Shown here: in pieces, positions 1 to 7,085 of the stretch
Layout of the letters: each line of letters opens with the position of its first letter
Position numbering within the stretch: the first letter of the stretch is position 1
NCBI GenBank assembly: GCA_025057695.1
Contig: JANWVB010000045.1
Location: forward strand, 1 to 9,912
Direction: 5' to 3'
Length of the DNA stretch: 9,912 nt
Source of the DNA: Patescibacteria group bacterium
Lineage (GTDB): Bacteria; Patescibacteriota; Microgenomatia; UBA8517
Notes under the pieces: model-generated
The model's input: the letters and a program-made list of their open reading frames with translations, nothing else
What the model was told of the DNA's origin: nothing
Databases searched by the model: none
Program-made: the position numbers and the translations under genes

Positions 1-201
1 GTTCTACCTAAAATGCTAAAGGAGTACGCTAACATCACAAGCGATGTGGCTTTTGTAGGGTTGGGAGATCGTGTAGAAATATGGGACAAGATATCGTGGC
101 AGAAAAAAGAAGAAGATTTGCAAAAAAATGCTATGAATTTAATGATAGAGTTATCAAATGCTAAATACCAAAAAGATCTATCACGAACCAGTTCTGGTTA
201 A
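1..201 (+). CDS. mraZ: MraZ transcriptional regulator, C-terminal part (5' truncated by window edge)
   Basis: The frame is open from base 1 (V-L-P-K-M-L-K-E-Y-A) to the TAA at 199-201, giving the last 66 residues of a protein normally about 140-150 residues long. MraZ is a DNA-binding protein of the SpoVT/AbrB fold. In other bacteria it binds repeats upstream of its own gene and controls the dcw operon. What is visible is the second of the two tandem domains: the LPKMLKEYA helix start, the VAFVGLGDRVEIW strand-turn (family form: V.VVG.G.RIEIW) and the following W-rich helix. The ATG at 13 is an internal methionine, not the start. The first domain, the start codon and the promoter with its MraZ boxes lie left of the window. 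The last 15 codons overlap rsmH, which is a long overlap. Placement at the head of the cluster before rsmH is the usual one and supports the call. Confidence 0.9.
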   Translation, partial: VLPKMLKEYANITSDVAFVGLGDRVEIWDKISWQKKEEDLQKNAMNLMIELSNAKYQKDLSRTSSG

Positions 202-1087
202 GGAAGTTTGTGATGGTTTGCAAATTGATAAACTTGCACTTTTAAATCATCAAGCAACTATAGTGGATGCGACTGTTGGATTTGGCGGACACTCTTTCTG
301 GTTTGTAAAAAAGGGTTTATTTGTTTTGGGCATTGATGTGGATGAATTTGCAATTTCTGAATGCGAGAAAAAGCTAGCTAAAGCCTGCCCTTCTCGTCAG
401 CACTCGTTGACGGGATGTTTCAAATTAGTGAACTCAAACTTCAGAAATATTAAGGAAATAGTAAAAGCAAATTCTATCACCAATATTTATGGCGTATTAA
501 TGGATCTTGGCGTTTCTAGTTATCAATTGACTTCTGGTTTGCGAGGTTTTTCATTTTTGGCAAGAGATGCAGATTTGGATATGAGAATGGATAAAAATCT
601 TGCGGTAAAAGCAAGCGACGTTTTGAATTTTTTTTCAAAGAAAGAGTTGGTTAATTTGTTCTCTGTTTGTTTGAATTATAATTATTCTTTGAGAATAGCC
701 GAGAGTGTAATTAGCTTTAGAAAAACAAAAAATTTTGCGACAGTGGGAGATTTTTTAGATGTTTTAGAGTCTGTCGGACTTGTTTCTGGTAAGATAAACC
801 CGGCAACCTTACCGTTTTTGGCATTGAGAATTTTTGTTAATAGTGAATTGTCTGTTTTAGAAAATTCATTGCCGGATGCTTTTTCTGTGCTTGAGAAGGG
901 GGGAAGGCTTGCGGTTATAAGTTTTCACTCTGGCGAGGATAGAATTGTTAAAAATTTTTTCAATAATGTTCAAAAAAGGAAAGAGGGTGTAATAGTAAAT
1001 AAAAAGCCTATTTTACCATCTATAGAAGAGATTCGTTTAAATCCACGCGCTAGAAGCGCAAAGCTTCGACTCATTGAAAAAATATAG
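158..1087 (+). CDS. rsmH: 16S rRNA (cytosine(1402)-N(4))-methyltransferase RsmH
   Basis: RsmH (MraW) is the SAM-dependent enzyme that N4-methylates C1402 in the decoding centre of 16S rRNA. The 309 residues match the usual family length. Visible motifs in order: YHEPVL at 8-13 near the N terminus; the SAM-binding DATVGFGGHS at 37-46; GIDVDE at 58-63; MDLGVSS at 115-121; GFSF and DLDMRMD at 130-145; ALRIFVN at 222-228; VISFHSGEDR at 253-262, where most homologues have HSLEDR; and the C-terminal NPRARSAKLR. The region 146-221 is the helical insert of the family. The ATG at 158 is chosen because YHEPVL should start within about ten residues and no other start codon lies before it. It lies inside mraZ (44-base overlap) and has only a weak purine stretch upstream (TAGAG). 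The stop is TAG. Residues 76-87 form a small insertion whose DNA can fold into a hairpin. Confidence 0.97.
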   Translation: MLNTKKIYHEPVLVKEVCDGLQIDKLALLNHQATIVDATVGFGGHSFWFVKKGLFVLGIDVDEFAISECEKKLAKACPSRQHSLTGCFKLVNSNFRNIKEIVKANSITNIYGVLMDLGVSSYQLTSGLRGFSFLARDADLDMRMDKNLAVKASDVLNFFSKKELVNLFSVCLNYNYSLRIAESVISFRKTKNFATVGDFLDVLESVGLVSGKINPATLPFLALRIFVNSELSVLENSLPDAFSVLEKGGRLAVISFHSGEDRIVKNFFNNVQKRKEGVIVNKKPILPSIEEIRLNPRARSAKLRLIEKI

Positions 1088-1090
1088 TTG

Positions 1091-1107
1091 CTTTGATGAG
1101 ATCAAAG
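1091..1107 (+). other. Perfect small inverted repeat in the rsmH-ftsL gap
   Basis: CTTTGAT GAG ATCAAAG is a 7-base perfect stem with a 3-base loop. It fills most of the 27-base gap between the rsmH stop and the ftsL start, and its 3' arm ends 7 bases before the ATG. No T-run follows, so it is not a standard intrinsic terminator. It could be an operator half-site pair, an mRNA hairpin at the ftsL ribosome entry site, or chance. Confidence 0.4.
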
Positions 1108-1114
1108 TAATTAT

Positions 1115-1408
1115 ATGAAAGCAAAAAACCTAAGTGTCAAAAAAAATATTTTGATTTGGACAATTGTTGTATTCCTTGCGTTTGTACAGGTTTTTGTGTC
1201 TATGCAGACTGCTTTTTTGGGTGAACGTCTTAGTGTATCAAATAATGAGAGGGAAAGACTTGAGCAAGAAAATAATCAACTTATGGCTGAATTGGCTGAC
1301 AGATATTCTCTAGCCAAGGTTGGATCAATATCTGAAGAGCTTGGATTTTCTACCCAAAAGTTTGTTGTGTTTATCTCTCAAAATGAGACGTTGGCCTCGC
1401 TGTGGTGA
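1115..1408 (+). CDS. ftsL: FtsL-like small bitopic cell division protein
   Basis: The 97-residue product has the plan of FtsL/DivIC-type proteins: a short positively charged cytoplasmic tail (residues 1-11, five lysines), one membrane segment (about 12-34, rich in I, V, F, L and W), then an extracytoplasmic coiled coil (about 37-62, with E/R/N/Q-rich heptads around RERLEQENNQLMAEL), and a short tail containing the ELGF motif that often follows such coils. FtsL with FtsB and FtsQ recruits and activates the septal transpeptidase FtsI and FtsW. Sequence conservation in this family is low, so the name rests on architecture plus the position between rsmH and ftsI, which is the standard place for ftsL. 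The start ATG follows rsmH by 27 bases and has no obvious Shine-Dalgarno sequence. An ATG at 1096 is excluded because it stops after four codons. The gene ends in TGA. A DivIC/septum-initiator label would be equally fair. Confidence 0.8.
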   Translation: MKAKNLSVKKNILIWTIVVFLAFVQVFVSMQTAFLGERLSVSNNERERLEQENNQLMAELADRYSLAKVGSISEELGFSTQKFVVFISQNETLASLW

Positions 1409-1468
1409 AAGCATTCAAAACAATCATTTATATCTACCTTGATAATAAAGTAAGACATTTTTAGTTTT

Positions 1469-3220
1469 ATGAGAATTTATACCTCTCAAAAGATGGCAGA
1501 TAGTATTTTCAACAAAAGACTGGCAGTGTATAGCCTTGGTTTTTTGCTCTTTTTTTTGCTGGTTTGCGCGCGTCTTTTTTATTGGCAAGTGGTCAAAGGT
1601 GATGAATTGTCATTGCAAGCTCGCAAACAATACGATTGGGGCAAAGTGCTTGCGGCTCCAAGAGGAAATATACTTGCTACGGATGGCAGTTGGCTTGCGG
1701 CATCTGTAGTGAGATATAAATTAATAGCAAATCCTTCTTTAATAAAAGGTTCAATTGATTCGATTGTTGATTCTTTGATGAACATTTTGACAACGGGTGA
1801 TCAGAAATTAGATGAATCTAAAAAAAGTAAGATTAAGAATCTTTTATTAAATTCTAAACTTCAATGGGTTATATTGGATTTCCGGTTAGATGAAGAATTA
1901 AAAAGGAAAATCGAAGATTTAAAATATCCATTTTTGACTTTTGAACTAGAGTATTCCAGGTATTATCCAGAGGATTCAATAGCCGCGCATTTGTTGGGAT
2001 TTGTTGGCAAAAATGAGGAAGGTGTTGATGTTGGTTATTTTGGTTTAGAAGGGGAATATGATTTAGCACTTAGTGGTAAATCTGGGTACATCAAGTATGA
2101 AAAGGATGCATTAGGATTGCCTATTCTGTTGCGTGATTTAAAAGAAGTTGACGCGGCAAATGGAGTAAACTTGAAAACACATATAGATAAAACTATCCAA
2201 ACTATTGTCGATAAAGAATTGAAAAATGGGATTGAGAGATATGGCGCATCAGGCGGGAACGCGATTGTTTTAAGGCCACAAGATGGTGCCATTCTTGCTA
2301 TGAGTTCTTATCCTTCTTATGACCCGGCTAGATATTGGGAATATGGTAACGAATATTTCATTAATCCAAATGTGTCTTATTCTTTTGAGCCGGGATCGAT
2401 ATTTAAAGTTTTAGTTATGGCCGCGGGGATTGATGCGGGAGTAATTGACTCTGACACTATTTGTGAAATTTGTAGCGGTCCTGTTGCTGTAGACAAATAT
2501 TTAATAGAGACTTGGAATAAAAAATATCGTAAAAACTCGACTATGACTGATGTCTTGGTTAATTCTGACAATGTTGGTATGGTTTTTGTTGCGCGCAGAT
2601 TGGGAATTGAGAGAATGCACGAATATTTAAGAAAGTTTGGCATAGGTGAAAATACTGGTATAGATTTGCAAGGAGAAGTGTCTCCCAGATTTCGGGATAA
2701 GTCTAAATGGAGCATTGTAGATCAAGCAACTATTAGTTTTGGACAAGGAGTGGCTGTTACGCCAATTCAGATGGTGAGAGCTGTCGGAGCAATAGCTAAC
2801 GGAGGGAAGTTAATGACTCCTCAGGTAGTGAATAGCTTGTCAAGCGCAGATTGGGAAAAAGACATATTGCCGGTTGAATCAAGACAAGTAATATCACAAC
2901 AATCTGCTAAAAAAATTTCTTACATGATGGCTCAGGCGGCAAAAAATGGCGAGGCAAAATGGACTTTTTTGCGAGGTTTTAAAGTTGCGGGTAAGACAGG
3001 AACAGCACAGATACCAATTGAAGGGCATTATGATAAAGAAAAAACAATTGCCAGTTTTATTGGATTTGCGCCTTATGATAATCCTAAATTTGTAATGCTT
3101 GTGACTTTAGATAAGCCTTCAACTTCACCTTGGGCTTCAGAAACTGCTGCTCCGCTTTGGTATAAAATCGCGAATCAGTTGTTTTCTTATTTAAAGATAC
3201 CTCCAGACAATCAAGACTAA
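1469..3220 (+). CDS. ftsI: Septal peptidoglycan transpeptidase, class B penicillin-binding protein (FtsI/PBP3)
   Basis: This membrane-anchored D,D-transpeptidase cross-links peptidoglycan at the division site. The 583 residues show a short cytoplasmic tail, a single membrane anchor at about 18-37, a non-penicillin-binding dimerisation domain beginning at the RGNI element (65-68) and a transpeptidase domain. The three catalytic motifs are intact: SIFK (Ser310 nucleophile, Lys313), SDN (366-368) and KTGT (509-512). The usual RGxIxDRNG box reads RGNILATDG, so the Asp-Arg pair is replaced by Ala-Thr. There is no PASTA domain after the transpeptidase; the protein ends soon after it (LKIPPDNQD). 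A RodA-partner PBP2 is possible from sequence alone, but the place after ftsL in a dcw cluster argues for FtsI. ATG 1469 is taken because it leaves a normal cytoplasmic tail; the internal ATG at 1493 is a less likely alternative. No Shine-Dalgarno sequence is evident. The stop is TAA. Confidence 0.95.
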   Translation: MRIYTSQKMADSIFNKRLAVYSLGFLLFFLLVCARLFYWQVVKGDELSLQARKQYDWGKVLAAPRGNILATDGSWLAASVVRYKLIANPSLIKGSIDSIVDSLMNILTTGDQKLDESKKSKIKNLLLNSKLQWVILDFRLDEELKRKIEDLKYPFLTFELEYSRYYPEDSIAAHLLGFVGKNEEGVDVGYFGLEGEYDLALSGKSGYIKYEKDALGLPILLRDLKEVDAANGVNLKTHIDKTIQTIVDKELKNGIERYGASGGNAIVLRPQDGAILAMSSYPSYDPARYWEYGNEYFINPNVSYSFEPGSIFKVLVMAAGIDAGVIDSDTICEICSGPVAVDKYLIETWNKKYRKNSTMTDVLVNSDNVGMVFVARRLGIERMHEYLRKFGIGENTGIDLQGEVSPRFRDKSKWSIVDQATISFGQGVAVTPIQMVRAVGAIANGGKLMTPQVVNSLSSADWEKDILPVESRQVISQQSAKKISYMMAQAAKNGEAKWTFLRGFKVAGKTGTAQIPIEGHYDKEKTIASFIGFAPYDNPKFVMLVTLDKPSTSPWASETAAPLWYKIANQLFSYLKIPPDNQD

Positions 3221-3236
3221 AATTTTTTTTAAAAAG

Positions 3237-3244
3237 TGTATAAT
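3237..3244 (+). promoter_or_regulatory. Possible internal promoter, -10 box upstream of murA
   Basis: The 58-base gap between ftsI and murA, one of only three gaps in the window, contains TG directly followed by TATAAT (3239-3244), about 35 bases before the murA ATG. The hexamer matches the sigma-70 -10 consensus exactly. No good -35 box is present: the 17-base spacing position reads ACTAAA. In an AT-rich genome such a hexamer can arise by chance, so this is a candidate for separate transcription of the mur genes, not a firm call. Confidence 0.35.
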
Positions 3245-3278
3245 CTTTTGGACGGGTTGTTTTTTTGTAAGTAAAAAT

Positions 3279-4568
3279 ATGCATGTAAAAATAAATGGCG
3301 GTCAGATAGTAAATGGCGAATTGATTCCTTCTGGTAACAAAAACTCAATAGTTGCTCTTATACCTTGTTCAATACTTTTTGATAAACCTGTTGAATTTTC
3401 AAATGTTCCTAACATAACGGATGTTGATAGGCTATGCAAGATAATGAATAAATTGGGAAGTAAGATTGAGTGGGATAAAAATTATGGGAGAATGAGAATT
3501 GATAATTCCAATATTAGGTTTGATAACTTGGATAAACAAGATTTAGGAAACATGAAAGGCACATCTTTGTTATGGGGTCCTATGCTTGCGAGATTTGGAA
3601 AGGTGGGTTTCCAAGATTTACCGGGTGGGTGCACTTTGGGTTTAAGGCCGTTGGGACCTCATTATGATTCTTTTAAAGCGTTAGGGGTGGTTGTAAAGAA
3701 TGGGGAAAGAAAAGTTTACATGGATGCGACAAAAGCTTTTGCCACACAAGTTTGGCTACCGGAAATGAGTCCTACTATTACCGAAAATATAATAATGTTG
3801 GCAACTAGTTTAAAAGGGAAAACAACTATTATTGGGGCTGCTTCTGAGCCTAATGTTCAAGAGATGTGTAGTTTTTTGGTTTCTTGTGGAGCAGATATAA
3901 TGGGTATAGGTTCCAGTGTATTAACTATAAACGGGAATAAATACTTGAATCAAAAAGGCATTCATGAAATCTACCCTGATCACCATGAAATTACAACTTT
4001 TCTGGCTTTGGCGGCGGCTACTGGTGGTTATATAAAGGTAAAAAATACCCATCCTGAATTATTTACATATATAAATTACATTTTTTCCAAATTGGGCGTG
4101 TATGTTCAAAACACAGGAGAATTTTCAATTGTAGATCAGAAAAAACTGCCGCGAATTTACCCTGGCGAAGCTGGTTATTTAATAATTCGCGCTCAACCAT
4201 GGCCGGGGTTGCTTGTAGATCTTTTGCCGATGTTTATTCCAATAGTCCTAAAGGCAAAAAAAGGACAAGTTCTTTTTCATAATTGGATGTACGAAGCTGG
4301 TCTTTTTTGGACTTCGGAGTTAACAAAACTTGGCGCTAACATCATAATGGCGGATCCTCATAGAGTTATAGTTAGCGCCGGGAAGAAATTGCATGGAGCT
4401 CAGCTTGAAGCTCCATATATCATTCGTGCTGTGGTATCGATGGTGATGTGCGCTTTGATTGCTGAAGGACAGACTACTATATTAAATGCCGATGCTTTGT
4501 ATAGGGGACATCCAAACTTCAAAGAAAATCTTCATAAATTAGGTGTAGAGATAAAAGAGTTTGATTGA
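3279..4568 (+). CDS. murA: UDP-N-acetylglucosamine 1-carboxyvinyltransferase (MurA), divergent
   Basis: MurA transfers enolpyruvate from PEP to UDP-GlcNAc, the first committed step of peptidoglycan synthesis, in the cytoplasm. The 429 residues match the family length and its two-domain EPSP-synthase-type fold. Kept by hand alignment to E. coli MurA: Lys21-Asn22 in SGNKN (K22/N23), the catalytic loop GGCTLGLRP with Cys118 (C115, the fosfomycin target) and Arg123 (R120), His128 (H125), Asp314 (D305), Arg383 (R371) and Arg409 (R397). Changed: the MRAS box is MKGT (R91 to Lys), PDRIE is PDHHE (R232 to His235), and FENR is FHNW (E329 to His334, R331 to Trp336). The Cys makes MurA a better choice than EPSP synthase (AroA), as do the neighbours. 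It starts after a 58-base gap with a TATAAT box, has no clear Shine-Dalgarno sequence, and its TGA stop overlaps the murC start. Whether it is the only MurA of the genome cannot be seen here. Confidence 0.9.
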   Translation: MHVKINGGQIVNGELIPSGNKNSIVALIPCSILFDKPVEFSNVPNITDVDRLCKIMNKLGSKIEWDKNYGRMRIDNSNIRFDNLDKQDLGNMKGTSLLWGPMLARFGKVGFQDLPGGCTLGLRPLGPHYDSFKALGVVVKNGERKVYMDATKAFATQVWLPEMSPTITENIIMLATSLKGKTTIIGAASEPNVQEMCSFLVSCGADIMGIGSSVLTINGNKYLNQKGIHEIYPDHHEITTFLALAAATGGYIKVKNTHPELFTYINYIFSKLGVYVQNTGEFSIVDQKKLPRIYPGEAGYLIIRAQPWPGLLVDLLPMFIPIVLKAKKGQVLFHNWMYEAGLFWTSELTKLGANIIMADPHRVIVSAGKKLHGAQLEAPYIIRAVVSMVMCALIAEGQTTILNADALYRGHPNFKENLHKLGVEIKEFD

Positions 4569-6004
4569 TGATGGATTACTATCCTCCAAATTTTTTAAAA
4601 GATTTAAAAAAAATTCATTTAACTGGTATAAAAGGGGTTGGGATGACTGCATTAGCGCTTTGTTTGGTTGATGCTGGTTGTGAAGTCTCCGGTAGCGATG
4701 TTTCAGATGAGTTTGTTACTGATGAAGTATTGCGGAAGAGAAATATAAGTTGGAAGATTGGTTTTTCTCCTTCTAATGTTGATGATGATATTAACGCGCT
4801 TGTTTTTACTGCGGCTCATGGTGGTTTAAAAAATCCTGAGGTGATGTCGGCAAAGGACAGGGGAATACCAGTGTTTAGTTATGCTCAGTTTATGGCTAAT
4901 TTGGCAAATACAAAAGATGTTATAGGGGTATGTGGAGTTGGAGGGAAATCTACAACTTCAGCTATGATTGCAAATTTATTTGATTATGCAAATTTAAAGC
5001 CTTCATATATTGTTGGTGTTGGAGGCATATTCCCTCTTGGATTTCCCGGACATTACGAAAAGGATGGCAAATTTTTTGTTTGTGAATCTGACGAATATGC
5101 AGTTTCCCCCGGAGTTGATAATAGACCTAAGTTTTATCTGATAAATCATAAAATTTTAGTTGTTACGAATATAGAGTATGATCACCCAGATATTTATCAT
5201 TCTTTTGCGGAGACAAAAAAAGCGTTTAGGTTGGTTTTTGAGAAATTACCGAGAGATGGACTTCTGGTTGCCTGTGTTGATAACTCTAATGTTGCAAGCT
5301 TGTTAGACAATCTTAAATGCAAAGTGATTACTTATGGTTTTTCAGAAAACGCTGATTTTAGAATTCAGAATTATTATCTAGATTCCCAAAAAGCGCTTTG
5401 TCGGATAATAAATGGAAGAATTAAATATGAATTTAAGCTATCAGTGCCTGGCAGGTTTAATGCTTTAAATGCCCTGGCAAGTTTTATTGTAGGTAAGCAT
5501 GTGGGGATAAATGTTGATGATATCATTTTGGGATTGGAGTCTTATTTGGGTTGTCGGAGGAGGTTTGAAATTGTGAAAACGCAAAATGGTATTACATATG
5601 TTGATGACTACGCTCATCACCCAAAAGAAATACTAAACACAATACATGCCGCCAGGGAATGGTTTAGTGGCAGAAGGATTATTGTGTTGTTTCAACCTCA
5701 TACTTATTCAAGAACCAAGGCATTGTTTGATGATTTTTCATTTGCGCTTTCCAAATCAGATGTTGTTGGCTTAGTAGATATATTTTCCTCGGCAAGAGAG
5801 GAAAAAGATGATAGCGTTAATTCCCAGTTGCTTGTTGATAAAATTAAAACTATGAACAAAAATTCATTTTACATTGGTGGTGTTTCAGAAATTGATGCTT
5901 GGTTAGACAAAAATGTTATGAGAAACGATGTTGTTATAACTATGGGAGCTGGAGACATATACAAATATCATTATGCACAACCAAGTAAAAAATATAAAAA
6001 GTAA
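4568..6004 (+). CDS. murC: UDP-N-acetylmuramate--L-alanine ligase (MurC), with Mpl-like features
   Basis: This is an ATP-dependent Mur ligase, expected to join L-Ala to UDP-MurNAc. From the chosen start it has 478 residues in three domains: an N-terminal nucleotide-sugar fold with GIKGVGM (20-26), a central ATPase with P-loop GVGGKSTT (123-130), ESDEY (173-177) and NIEYDHPDIY (201-210), and a C-terminal domain with DDYAHHP (346-352) and FQPHTYSRT (375-383), the last two typical of MurC and Mpl. The P-loop lacks the usual Thr-His of GTHGKTTT. The DEY and EYDHPDI segments look more like Mpl, the recycling enzyme that adds a tripeptide to UDP-MurNAc, than like classical MurC (ADESD, EADH). The setting between murA and murB favours the MurC role. 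ATG 4568 shares one base with the murA stop (TGATG); TTG 4565 and ATG 4571 are alternatives. AAAGAG upstream is a weak ribosome site. The 3' end overlaps murB by 32 bases. Confidence 0.85.
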   Translation: MMDYYPPNFLKDLKKIHLTGIKGVGMTALALCLVDAGCEVSGSDVSDEFVTDEVLRKRNISWKIGFSPSNVDDDINALVFTAAHGGLKNPEVMSAKDRGIPVFSYAQFMANLANTKDVIGVCGVGGKSTTSAMIANLFDYANLKPSYIVGVGGIFPLGFPGHYEKDGKFFVCESDEYAVSPGVDNRPKFYLINHKILVVTNIEYDHPDIYHSFAETKKAFRLVFEKLPRDGLLVACVDNSNVASLLDNLKCKVITYGFSENADFRIQNYYLDSQKALCRIINGRIKYEFKLSVPGRFNALNALASFIVGKHVGINVDDIILGLESYLGCRRRFEIVKTQNGITYVDDYAHHPKEILNTIHAAREWFSGRRIIVLFQPHTYSRTKALFDDFSFALSKSDVVGLVDIFSSAREEKDDSVNSQLLVDKIKTMNKNSFYIGGVSEIDAWLDKNVMRNDVVITMGAGDIYKYHYAQPSKKYKK

Positions 6005-7085
6005 TTATTCCCTGAAAAGGCATAACACTTTTGGATTAGATGTAAAATCAAGATACTTCATTCAGTTAAATTATGAAGATGAGTTTTATGAAATATTGGC
6101 TGATAAATATTTATCTAAGCAAAACATAATTATTTTGGGAGACGGAGCAAATGTTTTGTTTACAAGAGATTTTGATGGGCTTGTGATTGGTGTGAAAATA
6201 AAAGGTGTGAAAATTGTTGAAGAAAATCAAAGTTTTATAGTGGTTGAAGTTGGTGCCGGTGAAAATTGGCATGAGCTTGTTACTTGGGCTGTTAATCATA
6301 ATTATGGAGGAATTGAAAACTTGGCTTTGATTCCTGGCACAGTTGGCGCTGCTCCTGTTCAAAATATCGCCGCTTATGGGCAGAATTTTGAAGATGTTTT
6401 TGTTTCTCTTGACGCAATAAATTTGAAAACAGGACTAAAGAAAACATTTGAAAAAAGTGAATGTGATTTTGATTATCGTGAGAGTTTTTTTAAAAATGGC
6501 AAAGGAAAAAGACAATGGTTGATTACCAAGGTGAGGTTGAGACTAAGTAAAAAACCTGTCATAAATGCTTCTTATTTTGAAACTGGCAGAACAGTTGATA
6601 GCAAAAACAAGATATCAATAATCTCTGAACTTAATAATCTTGGCAAGGTTAAGCCTTTCACAATAAGAGATATTTATGATGCTGTTTTATCAATTAGATT
6701 GCGAAAACTTCCAGACATTAAAAAATTAGGGAACGCTGGAAGTGTTTTCAAAAACCCTTTGGTGACAAAACGAAAATACGAAGATTTATTGCGAATGGAT
6801 TCTAGCTTGCAATGTTATCCTGCAAATTCGCTTTCTTATTTTGAAGACAGTGATTCACTTGATCAAAATGAGTATGTAAAAATACCTGCCGGGAGACTTC
6901 TTGATAATTTGGGGTGGCGAGGCAAAAGAATTGGCAAAGTTGGAGTTTACGAGAAACATGCTTTAATTGTGGTTAATTACGGTGGCGCTACACCAGATGA
7001 GATTTTGAATTTGATTTCATTAATGAAAGCCGATGTGTATGAAAATTATGGTATAAATCTAGAGCTTGAATTAGTGACAATATGA
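5973..7085 (+). CDS. murB: UDP-N-acetylenolpyruvoylglucosamine reductase (MurB)
   Basis: MurB is the FAD-containing, NADPH-dependent enzyme that reduces the MurA product to UDP-MurNAc. Its 370 residues are slightly longer than E. coli MurB (342). The FAD-binding fold shows HNTFG near residue 17, GDGANVLF (56-63) and the long signature GIENLALIPGTVGAAP (113-128) ending in QNIAAYG. YRESFFK follows at 168-174, with Arg169 matching the substrate-binding Arg159 of E. coli. GNAGSVFKNP carries Ser257, the proton-donating serine (Ser229 in E. coli), and the C-terminal LELEL carries the expected glutamate (364 or 366). The region 200-225 (ASYFETG and after) may be the extra substrate-binding element of type I MurB. 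ATG 5973 is the only reasonable start before HNTFG; it lies 32 bases inside murC and has no Shine-Dalgarno sequence at normal spacing (the nearest GGAG is 18 bases away). The TGA stop overlaps murE by four bases (ATGA), which suggests coupled translation. Confidence 0.95.
   Translation: MHNQVKNIKSNYSLKRHNTFGLDVKSRYFIQLNYEDEFYEILADKYLSKQNIIILGDGANVLFTRDFDGLVIGVKIKGVKIVEENQSFIVVEVGAGENWHELVTWAVNHNYGGIENLALIPGTVGAAPVQNIAAYGQNFEDVFVSLDAINLKTGLKKTFEKSECDFDYRESFFKNGKGKRQWLITKVRLRLSKKPVINASYFETGRTVDSKNKISIISELNNLGKVKPFTIRDIYDAVLSIRLRKLPDIKKLGNAGSVFKNPLVTKRKYEDLLRMDSSLQCYPANSLSYFEDSDSLDQNEYVKIPAGRLLDNLGWRGKRIGKVGVYEKHALIVVNYGGATPDEILNLISLMKADVYENYGINLELELVTI

Noticed and set aside
1414..1446. Possible promoter before ftsI (TTCAAA ... 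GATAAT)
   Set aside because: The spacing is 21 bases and both boxes are imperfect; such matches are expected in AT-rich sequence.
1579..2715. Minus-strand open frames opposite ftsI
   Set aside because: They lie opposite a well-supported transpeptidase gene, have no recognisable motifs and no sign of their own expression signals.
3221..3236. Run of eight T after ftsI as a possible terminator
   Set aside because: No GC-containing stem precedes the T-run; the flanking bases are only A/T, so no intrinsic terminator can be supported.
4393..4416. Perfect 8-base inverted repeat ATGGAGCT / AGCTCCAT with an 8-base loop inside murA
   Set aside because: It lies in coding sequence near the conserved Arg383 region, is not followed by a T-run, and has no position that suggests a role; chance is enough.
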